Notes under the pieces: generated by a model
The model's database searches: none
What the model saw: the letters and a program-made list of their open reading frames with translations, nothing else
What the model was told of the DNA's origin: nothing
Part shown: positions 1-9,253 of the stretch, in pieces
Position numbering within the stretch: the stretch's first letter is position 1
Layout: every line of letters starts with the position of its first letter
Virus record (IMG/VR): IMGVR_UViG_3300036878_000019
Location: 1 to 34,500 of that record
DNA from: a virus
Length of the DNA: 34,500 nt
Reading direction: 5' to 3' (one strand)
Translations under genes and position numbers: made by a program

Positions 1-237
1 GCCGGTGAACAGGTCAGCAAGCGGGGAAAAGTCTATTCCGGTGACCGCCTGGATGACCCCGAACACCTGCCCCACCGAGTCCTGGATAGCCACCATGAAC
101 GCGTTGCCGGTGCCCTGCGCGACATCGGCCAGGGACACATCCTGGTAGTTGAGCAGGTTTTTGAGCGGCGAATAGTCGGAGTTTGTTCCGGCGCCGCGCG
201 CCGCGGCGGTCTTACTGGAATCCAGGACGCGGGGCAT
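1..237 (-). CDS. Minor tail protein, N-terminal part (runs off left edge)
   Basis: The first 79 residues of a minus-strand protein are visible; the 3' end lies outside the window. The start ATG at 237 shares its A with the stop of the preceding minor tail gene (TGATG), so translation is probably coupled. The visible part has a small polar head (MPRVLDSSK) and then an amphipathic stretch with the pattern typical of N-termini of mycobacteriophage tail-tip proteins (for example VSLADVAQGTGNAFM and a later VFGVIQAV). Position after the collagen-like minor tail gene agrees with a virion tail-tip or adhesin role. Family assignment rests on context and composition; the C-terminal domain that would define it is not visible. 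Confidence 0.6.
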   Translation of the reverse strand, partial: MPRVLDSSKTAAARGAGTNSDYSPLKNLLNYQDVSLADVAQGTGNAFMVAIQDSVGQVFGVIQAVTGIDFSPLADLFTG

Positions 238-1331
238 CAGTCCACCGCGAATGCTTTGAACGTCATGTGCGAGCCGGCCGTGGTGTACACGTAGCTGCCG
301 CTGCCGCCGGCCCGGTAGATCAGCACCGTGTACACCATCGCCTGACCGGCCGTATAACGGGCGACACTGGAACTCGGGGAGATCGCCCGCGACGGGAACG
401 CCGAATCCGAGAAGTGCGGCCCGAAGATCGCGACCGCCGCGGTGTTCAGGATCGTCGGGTCATACAGGGAGCGGGCGCAAAGATCCCCAGTTTCAGGCGA
501 GTTCGTCGATCCCTGCGGCAACGCCCGAACCTGCACCTCGATTTGCGCGTTGTTGAACAAACCGGACCGCTGCCACACCAGATGCCCGTCAATCATCGGG
601 TAGTAGTCCTTTAACAGGCCCGGCACGATCAGCGTCGCCACCGGCTGCCACACACCCGAATACGTGCCCGCCGGCCCGAACGAATACTCGGGGACAGTGA
701 TGATCGTGGTGGTGTTCAAAGCGGGCGCGCCCGGCTTGAATTTGCTTTCTGCGCTGCTCCAGATGGGGCCCTGGCCGTCTTCGATGTCGACGGTGTTGTC
801 GTAGTCCGACGAGCCGCGGATCGTCCCCGACGGCCCTGTCGGGCCCGGAATCAGGGGCACCTTCAGATCAACGAGCGGAGCTTCCGCAGTCCCCGACACC
901 GACATGTCCAGCGGGCCGTACGGTCCACCAGATGGCACCGCGACACCGGACGCCGAGAAACTGATATCCGGTGTCGGTCCAGGCGGCCCGGGAATCGAGC
1001 CGAGAATCGTCTGCCACGACGTCCCGGACCAGACATGCCAGAACCCGTTGATGTACCACGCCTTACCCGCATCCCCGGGCCCCAGCGTCATCGACGACAG
1101 GTCGGACGGGTCGGTGATCGTGGAGTCCCACTGTGGGTCCCAGAACGGCGCCGTCTGCCCCGGATCGCCTTGGGGGCCGATGATGGCGTCCAGGACGATG
1201 TTGTCCTCGCCCGGCATCAATGTCAGAGTGCCGATGACGGTTGTCGGATCACCTGGGTTGCGTGGCGCAAAGTAGAACTTCATCTGCACGAACCGCTCAC
1301 CCGCGTAAATCGGTTCAGTCGACACCGTCAT
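237..1331 (-). CDS. Minor tail protein with short collagen-like segments
   Basis: 364 residues, a structural component of the tail tip. Three short Gly-Pro-X segments are visible: GPQGDPG at residues 52-58, GSIPGPPGPTP at 111-121 and IPGPTGPSG at 161-169. Such segments act as trimeric fibre linkers in phage tail proteins. Between and after them are Trp/Tyr/Gly-rich, beta-strand-like sequences (AWYINGFWHVWSG at about 91-103), as in receptor-binding or fibre domains. The ATG at 1331 overlaps the upstream stop (ATGA), and the stop overlaps the next start (TGATG). The role as fibre or receptor-binding protein is inferred from composition and position. Confidence 0.75.
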   Translation of the reverse strand: MTVSTEPIYAGERFVQMKFYFAPRNPGDPTTVIGTLTLMPGEDNIVLDAIIGPQGDPGQTAPFWDPQWDSTITDPSDLSSMTLGPGDAGKAWYINGFWHVWSGTSWQTILGSIPGPPGPTPDISFSASGVAVPSGGPYGPLDMSVSGTAEAPLVDLKVPLIPGPTGPSGTIRGSSDYDNTVDIEDGQGPIWSSAESKFKPGAPALNTTTIITVPEYSFGPAGTYSGVWQPVATLIVPGLLKDYYPMIDGHLVWQRSGLFNNAQIEVQVRALPQGSTNSPETGDLCARSLYDPTILNTAAVAIFGPHFSDSAFPSRAISPSSSVARYTAGQAMVYTVLIYRAGGSGSYVYTTAGSHMTFKAFAVD

Positions 1332-1891
1332 CGGTCGCCTTCCTGTTTGGCTATCTCCGCGGCCCGCGCGGCTTCCTCAACCGCGGACAGCGCCTGCGAT
1401 TCGTCGACATTGCTGGGCGAGTTACGCGCCGTCGCGCGTTCGGATTTCTTGACGAACATGTCCAACACCGCGTCCCGCACACGCGGATCCAAAGCTTCAA
1501 TCTCAGCCGCGCGGGCGGCGGCTTCCCGTGCCAGATCCGCCTCACGCGCCGCCGCGGTGTCTTCTTTCTTCAAAACCCACTCCACGGCGTCACCCAACGC
1601 GTCGGGGATCACCCGCGGCCGGATGAAGGCCAGATCCTCATCGACGGTCACACCGGCCAGGGCGGCGTGCACCATCCACAGCTCGAAAAGGTCGGGCGGC
1701 AACGCGAGGATGGCACCGTTGGGGCCTTGCCCGTAGCGCATCGCCCGGCCGATGATCTTCGCCCGCTCAAGAATCTCCGCAAGCTCATCGCGCGTAAACG
1801 CTTTGTCGTATGGAAAGTTCGGAAATACCCGAGGCGCTGCAGAACTCGTTGTCACGTTGCGGCGCTGCTGGTTGCGGCTGGCTTTACCCAT
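1328..1891 (-). CDS. Tail-associated hypothetical protein
   Basis: 187 residues with no recognised catalytic motif. The middle (residues about 28-110) looks globular, with FTRDELAEILERAK and DLFELWMVHAALAG; the last 80 residues are Ala/Glu/Arg-rich and predicted helical, probably a coiled coil (AREADLAREAAARAAEIEAL). It lies between the Gp37-like minor tail gene and the collagen-like minor tail gene, overlapping the latter by ATGA. Many mycobacteriophages carry a small gene at this place among the minor tail genes; its function is not known. Gene reality is well supported by codon use and the coupled overlap. Confidence 0.75.
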   Translation of the reverse strand: MGKASRNQQRRNVTTSSAAPRVFPNFPYDKAFTRDELAEILERAKIIGRAMRYGQGPNGAILALPPDLFELWMVHAALAGVTVDEDLAFIRPRVIPDALGDAVEWVLKKEDTAAAREADLAREAAARAAEIEALDPRVRDAVLDMFVKKSERATARNSPSNVDESQALSAVEEAARAAEIAKQEGDR

Positions 1892-1905
1892 GTCGCATCT
1901 CGCAT

Positions 1906-2424
1906 CTAGAAGACATCGCCGCTCCCGGCCAAAAGGGCTGCGAAATTGGCGACGTTGCTGATCGTTCGGAACGCGCGTGCGACGGTGTCTTCTTCGCGGG
2001 AGTCATCCCCGAAGGAGACGACGGTGCGGCCCGAGTCTTCCCGTGACCCTTCGCCTTTGGCGGCCAGCACTTGGTCGGCGTATTCGGTGCCGCGGACCTC
2101 GGCTGCGACGCGCCAGCCGAGCCGGTAATCCTGGCCGTACACCCACGGTGTGTCGCCGACGTCGAATTTCATGGAGGCGTAAGCCTTCATTTTGTAGTCG
2201 CCGGCGGACAGGGTTTGGATCGAGTTGATGGTGTAGGCGGAGCCGGTGCCGGTTTCGAACCATTCCTGGAAGGCGTACGGCCCGGCTTTCGAATACCGTT
2301 CGGGGTTGACGTAGCGGCAGAACGCGAGGAACACGTCGTCGAGCTGCCCCTGGTAGAGGTTGTCCAGCCCGGCGCCGATCGGCGCGCCGCCGGTTTGTCC
2401 GAAAACACCTGCGGTGACGACCAC
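1906..2424 (-). pseudogene. C-terminal fragment of the frameshifted Gp37-like minor tail protein
   Basis: This frame carries the C-terminal third of the Gp37-like (ReqiPepy6 Gp37 type) tail protein whose N-terminal part is at 2468-3775. Its first possible start is a GTG at 2424, but the frame reads as homologous-looking sequence upstream of that codon as well, through RGIPVNEAISFAIKYG. It is therefore a detached piece, not an independent gene. Removing one base from the nine-G run at 2502-2510 joins the two pieces into a single 622-residue frame. The fragment ends 14 bases before the next gene. Whether the break is real, translationally bypassed or a sequencing slip cannot be decided from the sequence. 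Confidence 0.7.
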
Positions 2425-2467
2425 TTGGAGTTGGGAGAGGCCGTATTTGATGGCGAACGAGATGGCT

Positions 2468-3775
2468 TCATTGACAGGGATTCCCCGTCGGGTTGTGGTG
2501 GCCCCCCCCCGTTACCCCGGGGGGCAAGACAACCCAGCCGGGGGATTTCCCTCCTGTGATAATCGCGATCGCCTGCGATTTGTGGATGGTGAAGACGCGT
2601 TTCTTGATGTTGCCCCAGCCGACGTCGCGGAACACCAACGGCGGCGGTTTCGGCGCAACATCCAGCAAGCCCTGAAACAGGGTGTATTGGTCTTGCAGAT
2701 CGATGTAGGTTTGGTCGGCTTCGACGTCGGCGGGGACGATGGTCGCGGTGATGAAGTCGTCGAGGGTGACGGCGAACAGGTTGAGCGCGCCGTCGAGCAT
2801 CGTCCCGGTCGGGCCGGTGACACCGGAGAGGTCTTCAAAGGACAGGATGATGCATGCCCGGGTGGGTTTGAGCAGCTCTGCGAGTTCCGGGCCGAACATG
2901 GTGTAGGGCGCGGGGTCGCCGGGCAGCCACGTGTAGGCGCGGCAGATGACGCCGGCGTCCTTCATCACCGGCGCCAGCACGGTGTGCGCGTCTTTCCAGC
3001 GGGACCCGATAGTGCACCAGCGAGATTGGTCGATCAGGGTGTTGACCGGCATCACCTGCACCGGCCACGACAGCGGGTCCAGGTTTTGCAGCAGGGTTTG
3101 CGGGTTGAAGATGTCGGACAGCACCTGCAGGATGGAGAATCCCTCAAGGGCGTACAGCCGCACCAGGTTGAGCATCACCGAGTAGGCGCACGTTGACACC
3201 GTGGGGCCACCGAACAGCCACATTTTCGGATCCTGCACCTCGGGCGGCTCGATGGGGCATGCTGCGAGGTAGATGCCCTTGAGGTGGCGTCGATTTGAGA
3301 TGCATGCCAGTTCCAGTTCGCTTGGCTTTCCGGCTTCTTCGGTGTCGGTGATCGTGAGAACCTTGCCGCCCCAACGGTTCAGGTAGTCGGTCGGCTTGTC
3401 GGGGTCCGGGTCGACGGTGAGGTGAATGTCTTCTTCGATCCCGATCTGGCGGGTGACGATGTCACGGATCCAGTCGTTGGACGGTCCGCCGATAGTGACG
3501 TGCGCGGTGCCGTCGTCGAGGGCCAGTTCCTCCCAGTCCCACTTCTCCAAGTTTTCCAGGCGGCAGATGAAGTTGTATTCCTTGTCCCACAACCGGATTA
3601 ACGGCTTCTTGGTGCGCCGGTTCATGTAGCCGAAGCGCTGCTCCAGCAGATACATGCGGACATCGCTGGTGGCCTGGCCGGCCAGGGTGGCGGTAGACAG
3701 GTTGTTCGGGTTGTAGCCGGGAAGGTGCCACGGCGACACCGGATCCGCGGACGCCGGAAGCGTGGTGGTGGTCAT
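2468..3775 (-). CDS. Gp37-like minor tail protein, N-terminal portion, frameshifted
   Basis: The ATG at 3775 overlaps the stop of the upstream gene (ATGA). 435 residues are read before a premature TGA at 2468. The sequence resembles the siphovirus Gp37-like tail protein family: an early WDKEYNFICRLENLEKWDWEEL segment, DYLNRWGGKVLTITD, a Trp/Pro-rich centre and GLLDVAPKPPPLVFRD. These baseplate-like proteins sit next to the distal tail protein at the tail tip. The reading frame is lost in a run of nine G (coding strand, 2510-2502) just after GVTGG. With eight Gs it would continue as GGATTTRRGIPVNEAI into the 1906-2424 frame. The last 15 residues here are therefore probably spurious. Confidence 0.8.
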   Translation of the reverse strand: MTTTTLPASADPVSPWHLPGYNPNNLSTATLAGQATSDVRMYLLEQRFGYMNRRTKKPLIRLWDKEYNFICRLENLEKWDWEELALDDGTAHVTIGGPSNDWIRDIVTRQIGIEEDIHLTVDPDPDKPTDYLNRWGGKVLTITDTEEAGKPSELELACISNRRHLKGIYLAACPIEPPEVQDPKMWLFGGPTVSTCAYSVMLNLVRLYALEGFSILQVLSDIFNPQTLLQNLDPLSWPVQVMPVNTLIDQSRWCTIGSRWKDAHTVLAPVMKDAGVICRAYTWLPGDPAPYTMFGPELAELLKPTRACIILSFEDLSGVTGPTGTMLDGALNLFAVTLDDFITATIVPADVEADQTYIDLQDQYTLFQGLLDVAPKPPPLVFRDVGWGNIKKRVFTIHKSQAIAIITGGKSPGWVVLPPGVTGGGHHNPTGNPCQ

Positions 3776-4923
3776 GCGAGCGCGCTTTCGAAGGTTTGCG
3801 GCAGCATCAGCCACACCTTGCCGCCGGCCGTGTCGTGAAACACCGGCATGGATGCCACGCTTTGCGGCGGGATCGGCACACTGAAGCCTTCGCCGCTGAA
3901 CTGCTGCGCGTACGGCAGCCCGGTGGCGCCGTAGCCGTTGGTCAGCCACTCCAGCAGATCGCTGTTTCTGACGAACTGCTTGATGATCGAGTCGACGGGA
4001 TCGTTGGTGGAGATCGCGATCCGGTGCGTCGGATCGGTGTCCACCAGAACTGTTGCCCCGGCGGGGATCGGCGGGATCTGGATCATCGTCGAATTGCGGG
4101 AGGCGCTGTACAGGCCGAGGAAGTCGTCGATGAGTGTCGCAGCGCCGAACAGGGACGCGATCCCGTTGATGATGTTGTCGACCGCGTTGGCGGCGGCGTT
4201 CGTGGGTGGTCTTTGGGTGATGTAGGCGTTGGGGCCGTCTGGCAGCAGAACGTTCAGCGCGGGCCCGGAGACCATGAACACCGGCCACTGCGGCTGCGTG
4301 GAGGCGTTGCCGACCTTGATGACACCCTGGCAGCCGGCGGTGTCGGTGGTGAGGAGCCCGTCGACCCAGACCTCTGTGGGTCCGGTGCTGGTGAACGGGT
4401 CGGGTTGTTTCCACGGACGCCGCCACCGCGGCTCGCCGTCGACGGCCAGGATGACGTCGTGGATCAGCACCCGCTGCCCGGACGGGTCGTCTTCGAGTGC
4501 GCATTTCGGCGGCTCGAACAGCTGCATCGGCAACCACAGCATGCCGTGGCGCCGCGTGGTGATGCAGAAGAATCCGGTGCTGGTGGTGGTGCAGCCTTGC
4601 CAGAACCGGGTTTCGGTGTCAAACCAGCCCAGCGACGAGTCGGACATCAACCCGAGAGGGAAGCTGATTTGACGTTGCGCGTCGACCATCCGCTCGAAAC
4701 GTGGCGGCCCGTAGGCGTATTTGGTCCACACGTTGTCTTGCGGGACGTGGACCATGCCGTCGATCGGGCCGGCGATGAACGCGCCCATCGATCCGCCGCC
4801 TATACCGCCCGCCAGTGGCCAAAATTGGCCGTCGGAGCCGACCCAGTCGATCTGCACGCCTTCGCCGCGCGCCGCGGGCGACAGAGCTGACCAGGCGGTC
4901 GTGGGGTCGGCGGGGGCGCTCAA
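3772..4923 (-). CDS. Distal-tail (Dit-like) minor tail protein
   Basis: 383 residues, the first gene after the tape measure, where mycobacteriophages place the distal tail or first minor tail protein linking tube to tip. The N-terminal part (VQIDWVGSDGQFWPLAGG, then a beta-rich region with Trp-rich turns) resembles that family. A later region has strand patterns such as GATVLVDTDPTHRIAI. The start is a TTG at 4923 forming a TTGA overlap with the tape-measure stop; no ATG in the frame is well placed, and the overlap style matches the rest of the operon. The ATGA junction at 3775-3772 couples it to the Gp37-like gene. The role is inferred from synteny and composition. Confidence 0.8.
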   Translation of the reverse strand: MSAPADPTTAWSALSPAARGEGVQIDWVGSDGQFWPLAGGIGGGSMGAFIAGPIDGMVHVPQDNVWTKYAYGPPRFERMVDAQRQISFPLGLMSDSSLGWFDTETRFWQGCTTTSTGFFCITTRRHGMLWLPMQLFEPPKCALEDDPSGQRVLIHDVILAVDGEPRWRRPWKQPDPFTSTGPTEVWVDGLLTTDTAGCQGVIKVGNASTQPQWPVFMVSGPALNVLLPDGPNAYITQRPPTNAAANAVDNIINGIASLFGAATLIDDFLGLYSASRNSTMIQIPPIPAGATVLVDTDPTHRIAISTNDPVDSIIKQFVRNSDLLEWLTNGYGATGLPYAQQFSGEGFSVPIPPQSVASMPVFHDTAGGKVWLMLPQTFESALA

Positions 4924-7900
4924 CCGGCACCCGGAATCGGAGTCATGACCGGAGCGGACCCGCGCTGGGCGCGCGTTGTTTCCTGATACACTCGCTGCCC
5001 GATTTCTTTCGGGGTTTCGCCGGGCGCGTTGACGGTGACGTTTGTCGAGTTGTCGATGTGATGCGGTCCGCCGGCGGTTTCGCCGCGGCCCGCCAGAGGG
5101 CTGAACCCGCCGTCGGGTGGCGGCCCGGGCGACGTCGCCGTCGGGATCATTCCTTGCAGCAGGCCACCGAACAGATTCCCGGTGCCGCCGCCGCCGAACA
5201 TCCCGCCGCCCGCATCGACAGGCCCAGCACCTGAATCTGTGTCGTCGCCGGCGAATTTTCCGTTCCAGCCGGGCGGCGGTTTGAACGCGCCCATGACGGC
5301 TTTCAGCATTTTGACGACGCCGAGATTCTTGATGTCAGGAAACATGGTCCCGTCGAGACCCAGCGTTTCGGTGAACGCGTCCCCGAAGATCTTCCCGAGC
5401 CCGTCCAGCGGGTCAGAGCCCCCTGTGCCACCTTTTTGGGCGCCTTGGACGGGTTTGCCTTTGCGGTCCTCGTCGAGCTGGCGGTGCGCCTTGTCGGCGT
5501 CGGCCTTCGCCTTGTCGACGTCATTCTGCGCCGACATCCGCTCGGAATCTTTGGCGTCGGCCTTCAATTCTTTCTGCTTCTGCTCGGCGACCGCGACACG
5601 GTTGTCGGCTTCCCTGGCGCGCTGTTGCGCGTCGGCGACCTTGTTCGGATCCACCTCGTAACCGCCCGCACCACCTCCTCCTGCGCCGCCCGCACCACCT
5701 CCTCCTGCGCCGCCGGCTGCCCCGGTGTAGTAGCCGCCCGCACCGAAACCACCCCCGCCGGTAGCGGATCCGTCGCCACCCGTGCCGCCGACCGGGTTAC
5801 CGGCCACCGCCAGATACCAGTGATCCTCAAACTCAGGGTTGTTCGCGCCGGCCGCGCCACGCCCATAGGTCGTCTTGTTCGTCGACCCGCCGGACTCGAA
5901 GTTCACACCGTTGGGCAGCGTCGCCGCCATATGCGACGACATGCCGCCCCCGCCGTGATGCACCCCGATGTTGTAGGCGCCCGGCAAGAAACCGCGCTTG
6001 AAACCCAACGCGGCGAAATCCGATTCAGTGCTGAAATAGCGTGTACCGGCAGGTTTTCCGGTCATCACCGCATAAATGTCGGATTGGGCGCCTGAGCAGT
6101 CGAAGTTCGGTCCGGTGCCGCCGTAGTCGTAGGTTCGGCCGTCGCCGATGGCTTGGGCTTCGGCGACGGCCCGGTCGTAGGCGGCGATCCCGCCGGTCTT
6201 GAACCGGCGCGTGATGGCACCGAACTTGGCCGCCAGGGGATGGTTGCCGAACGCCGTGTACATCCCGAGGTCGGATTCGTCGTTGCCGGGCGAACCGCTG
6301 CCGAGAATGTCGGCCATGCCGCGCTTCGCTTGCGAGTTGAGCAACGATCGACCACCAAGGTCGTGGTCGCCGTGAAGGCCGTTCGCGCCCTGGCTCATAC
6401 TATCGCCGCCGGGCATTCCGCGGGTGATGACGTGACCGTCATCAGCCCACAGCCACCGTCCGGTAAACGGCGGCATTCCGGCATAATCGCCAATGCCCTT
6501 GCACCAGTCGCGGATCCACGCGGGGACTCCTTTGCCGTCGGGATCCAAAGGTGTCGTGTGGTCCGGGTGCGGATCGAGCCGTATGCCACCCCAATCGAAC
6601 GCGCCGAGCAGCTTGCCGGTCTGACGCCAGATTTCCAGCGAGCGTGCCCGGTTGGATTGTGCGAGCGGAATGTAGGCTTCGCCGCCGGTGGAAGGTTCGG
6701 CCCACTGCACCAGGCCGGCGGGACCAACCGGGGATTGGATGACCGCCCGGTCGGGCAGACCGCCGGCGGCGAACGCGGCGACCCGATACCATATGTCGAT
6801 CGACCCGCGCGCATGCGGCATCAGCGTTTGGAGTGGGTTCGTCGGGTCGATAGCACCCGTTCCCGGCTGCCAGTTATGCGACCCACCGCCAGATCCGCCC
6901 GGTTGCGGTGTCGGATTGCCCGCGATCGACGGCGTGACAAGCATATTGGTGTACTGCTTGAAGAAATCGTCGAAGCTCTGTTTCGCCTCGGGCGTGATCT
7001 GCGGGGTCACAGGCGGCGTGATGGGCGTGTGATTCTGCTCATCACGGAACGCGTCCAGGATCGCCTTCGCCTCTGGCGTGTCGGCCACGATCTTCAGGTG
7101 GGTTGGGTCGCTGCCCATCTGCTCCAGATGCATGCCCAGCTCGTGCAGTTTGTCCTGCACCTCGGGGGTGTTCTCTTTGACGTCGATGCGGACGTCCTGA
7201 CCTTCGGTGGCGAGCGTCTTGACTGAATCACCCAATCCGTCGGTGAGTTTCGCCGCATCGGCTGCCGCTTGTCCGGCGTCTCGTAGATGTTCACGCATGC
7301 GGCCGACACCGTCGGCGGCGTTCCCCAGCGCATCCCCGGCGTGCTCCCACGACACACCCCACTGGCCGGCTTCATCGGCGTCGCGCCGCAGCTGCGCGGC
7401 GTGGTCATGGTTTCCGAGGAAATCGTCTATCGCGGCGAAACCCTTTTCGATACCCGAGGTGACGTCGCCGATGACGTGCGCCATGTTGCCGAACCCGGCG
7501 ATCGTCAACCCGGTCATCTTCAAGCAGGCCTGCCCAAACCCCAGCGCCTTATCAGCCAGATCCGTGAAGAACCCGATGATCTCCGACTGATGCGTGGTGA
7601 CCCAGCCGGACAGGTCGCTCAGGCCCGATTGCGTGGCGTCGAACAGTTTCGTGGCCAGCGGCTGCACCGCGACCTCGATGTTGTTCTTCAGTATCTGCCA
7701 CTTCTCGCCGGCCGTCTCAGTCTTCTCGGCCATGTCGTTGATCGACAGGGCGGCGCCGTCCATGCTGCCCGACAGCGAATCTATATCCAGCGCACCAGAT
7801 TTGATGGCGTCCCAGAATTGGACACCGTTGCGGGCGCCGAACAGTTTATTGGCCAGGGTGATACCCATATCACCGGCGGCTGTGTCACCCTTTTTCGCGG

Positions 7901-9164
7901 CGTCCGCGAATCCTTTGAGCTGGTCCACGCTTTCATGCAGCGCTTTCGGTACGTCTTTGTGTTCTTTCGCGAACTCGCCCACCGACTTCCGCAGACCGGT
8001 GACCATCTTCGTGCCGTCGAGTCCGGCGTTCTCGAACGCCGACATCAACGCCGCAGAATGCCCGAAGTCCAAGCCCAACTCGCGCAGCGGCGCCCCACCC
8101 ACGGTGACAGCGTGGATCAGGTCATTGACGGACTGCCCCGTCTTGGTGGACGCCGTGTACAGCTGATCCAACCCCGCGCTTTGATCTTTAGCGTCAACCC
8201 CGAACCCGCGGAACGCCTTCCCCAGGTCGCGAACATTCGTCGCTTCACCGGTCTTCACGTTAAGGTTCGTGATTTGCTGCGTGATGTCCTCGAGCTGCGA
8301 CCCGGTCACATGCAGACCGCGGGTGACCTGCGCGGCGACGTTCCCGATCTGGGCGATCGACGCCGGGGTCTTGCGCGCCACATTCTCGACACTGTCCGTC
8401 AAACCCTGCAGGCCGGCGCCGGTCAACCCGGTGGAAAACGAAACGTTGTCGGACATCTCGTTGAACCCGGCGCCGATCTCATACAGCTTGGCGGTCACGG
8501 CCCCGCCGACCGCAACAATGCCCGTGAGCGCGACAACCGCGGCGCCGACCGCGATACCCATGGGCCCGGCCGCCGTCGACACGGCAGCCAGCGACCCGCC
8601 CACACCTTCAGCGCTGCCAGCTACCCCAGACAGCGCCCCACCCAGCGGGCCCATCGCCCCGGCCGTCTGCGTCAACGACCCGAACAACTTCCCCATAACA
8701 CCATGCAGCGCACCGAACCCACCACCAGACGACGCCGCCGACAACGCCGTCGACGACGACCGCTTCAACGCCCCGTCATACAACTTCTGCTGATCAGTCG
8801 CCAACTTCAACGCCTGGGTTTCCTTACGGCGCGCAGACTCCAACCGCTCCGTCTGCGCCAACACCCGTGTATCGCTGGCACCCTTAGCTTGCAGATCGTT
8901 CAGCTTCGCCTGCTCAACACGAACCTTCCCGATCGCATCCTTCTGCCTGTTGTAAAGAAGGGTGTACTTGTCCAGCGCCGCTTTGACCTGAGCCTCACTG
9001 GACGACAAACCGGCAGCGACACCCTGGCCCAGCTCCCGGCCGGCCTTCTGCCCAGCCGGCCCGAACTTCCCGTTTAATCCATCATTTATTTTGGACTCCA
9101 GGCCCAGAAATGAGGGAATCACCTCAATGGCGAAGTACCCTACGTCAACGCCTTGGCCAGCCAT
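4920..9164 (-). CDS. Tape measure protein with NlpC/P60-like segment
   Basis: 1414 residues, the longest gene here, which sets tail length. The N-terminus is helical and Lys/Gln/Ala-rich (QKDAIGKVRVEQAKLNDLQ). A hydrophobic Gly/Ala/Val block follows at about residues 197-228, as in tape measures that insert into the host membrane. Around residues 1015-1110 there is an NlpC/P60-like module: FDCSGAQSDIYA with the candidate catalytic Cys near 1023, and SSHMAATLPNG with a candidate His near 1077. Then come a Gly-rich linker, a charged coiled coil (about 1175-1240) and a Gly/Pro-rich tail. The peptidase module would open peptidoglycan during DNA injection. The ATG at 9164 overlaps the preceding small frame (TAATG). 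Confidence 0.93.
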   Translation of the reverse strand: MAGQGVDVGYFAIEVIPSFLGLESKINDGLNGKFGPAGQKAGRELGQGVAAGLSSSEAQVKAALDKYTLLYNRQKDAIGKVRVEQAKLNDLQAKGASDTRVLAQTERLESARRKETQALKLATDQQKLYDGALKRSSSTALSAASSGGGFGALHGVMGKLFGSLTQTAGAMGPLGGALSGVAGSAEGVGGSLAAVSTAAGPMGIAVGAAVVALTGIVAVGGAVTAKLYEIGAGFNEMSDNVSFSTGLTGAGLQGLTDSVENVARKTPASIAQIGNVAAQVTRGLHVTGSQLEDITQQITNLNVKTGEATNVRDLGKAFRGFGVDAKDQSAGLDQLYTASTKTGQSVNDLIHAVTVGGAPLRELGLDFGHSAALMSAFENAGLDGTKMVTGLRKSVGEFAKEHKDVPKALHESVDQLKGFADAAKKGDTAAGDMGITLANKLFGARNGVQFWDAIKSGALDIDSLSGSMDGAALSINDMAEKTETAGEKWQILKNNIEVAVQPLATKLFDATQSGLSDLSGWVTTHQSEIIGFFTDLADKALGFGQACLKMTGLTIAGFGNMAHVIGDVTSGIEKGFAAIDDFLGNHDHAAQLRRDADEAGQWGVSWEHAGDALGNAADGVGRMREHLRDAGQAAADAAKLTDGLGDSVKTLATEGQDVRIDVKENTPEVQDKLHELGMHLEQMGSDPTHLKIVADTPEAKAILDAFRDEQNHTPITPPVTPQITPEAKQSFDDFFKQYTNMLVTPSIAGNPTPQPGGSGGGSHNWQPGTGAIDPTNPLQTLMPHARGSIDIWYRVAAFAAGGLPDRAVIQSPVGPAGLVQWAEPSTGGEAYIPLAQSNRARSLEIWRQTGKLLGAFDWGGIRLDPHPDHTTPLDPDGKGVPAWIRDWCKGIGDYAGMPPFTGRWLWADDGHVITRGMPGGDSMSQGANGLHGDHDLGGRSLLNSQAKRGMADILGSGSPGNDESDLGMYTAFGNHPLAAKFGAITRRFKTGGIAAYDRAVAEAQAIGDGRTYDYGGTGPNFDCSGAQSDIYAVMTGKPAGTRYFSTESDFAALGFKRGFLPGAYNIGVHHGGGGMSSHMAATLPNGVNFESGGSTNKTTYGRGAAGANNPEFEDHWYLAVAGNPVGGTGGDGSATGGGGFGAGGYYTGAAGGAGGGGAGGAGGGGAGGYEVDPNKVADAQQRAREADNRVAVAEQKQKELKADAKDSERMSAQNDVDKAKADADKAHRQLDEDRKGKPVQGAQKGGTGGSDPLDGLGKIFGDAFTETLGLDGTMFPDIKNLGVVKMLKAVMGAFKPPPGWNGKFAGDDTDSGAGPVDAGGGMFGGGGTGNLFGGLLQGMIPTATSPGPPPDGGFSPLAGRGETAGGPHHIDNSTNVTVNAPGETPKEIGQRVYQETTRAQRGSAPVMTPIPGAG
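5664..5711. repeat. Two 24-bp perfect tandem repeats in the tape measure Gly-rich linker
   Basis: The 24-base unit beginning GCCCGCACCACC occurs twice head to tail (5664-5687 and 5688-5711). On the coding strand it encodes the Gly/Ala repeat GGAGGGGA in the flexible linker after the NlpC/P60-like segment. Copy-number change would alter linker length in steps of eight residues without shifting the frame. Confidence 0.85.
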
Positions 9165-9253
9165 TAGTGATCACCTGAAGCATGTAACGTGAACTGCGAG
9201 TTGACTTTTAGATACTTGGCGGCAGATCCAAGTCGTTCGGTGATCGTTGCCAT
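9164..9253 (-). CDS. 29-residue frame between tail chaperone and tape measure
   Basis: This small frame starts at an ATG at 9253 (MATITERLG...) and ends at 9166-9164. It is coupled at both ends: its ATG shares the last base of the chaperone stop (TGATG) and its stop shares a base with the tape-measure start (TAATG). It has no recognisable domain. It lies exactly where lambda-type phages place the T extension of the tail chaperone, and its frame is the -1 frame relative to the upstream gene. It could be a separately translated micro-protein or the end of a frameshift product. No canonical slippery heptamer is visible in the overlap, so a separate coupled frame is slightly favoured. Confidence 0.45.
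   Translation of the reverse strand: MATITERLGSAAKYLKVNSQFTLHASGDH

Noticed and set aside
2424-2424. GTG at 2424 considered as the start of an independent minor tail gene
   Set aside because: The frame is protein-like upstream of this codon and matches the continuation of the broken Gp37-like protein; no ribosome binding site.
3796-4890. A 364-codon open frame on the + strand
   Set aside because: Antisense to the Dit-like gene, low-complexity Gly/Val/Arg/His composition, no start signal.
7287-9077. A 596-codon open frame on the + strand
   Set aside because: Lies wholly antisense to the tape measure gene, is Arg/Gln/His-rich and has no domain pattern or ribosome binding site; typical shadow frame in high-GC DNA.
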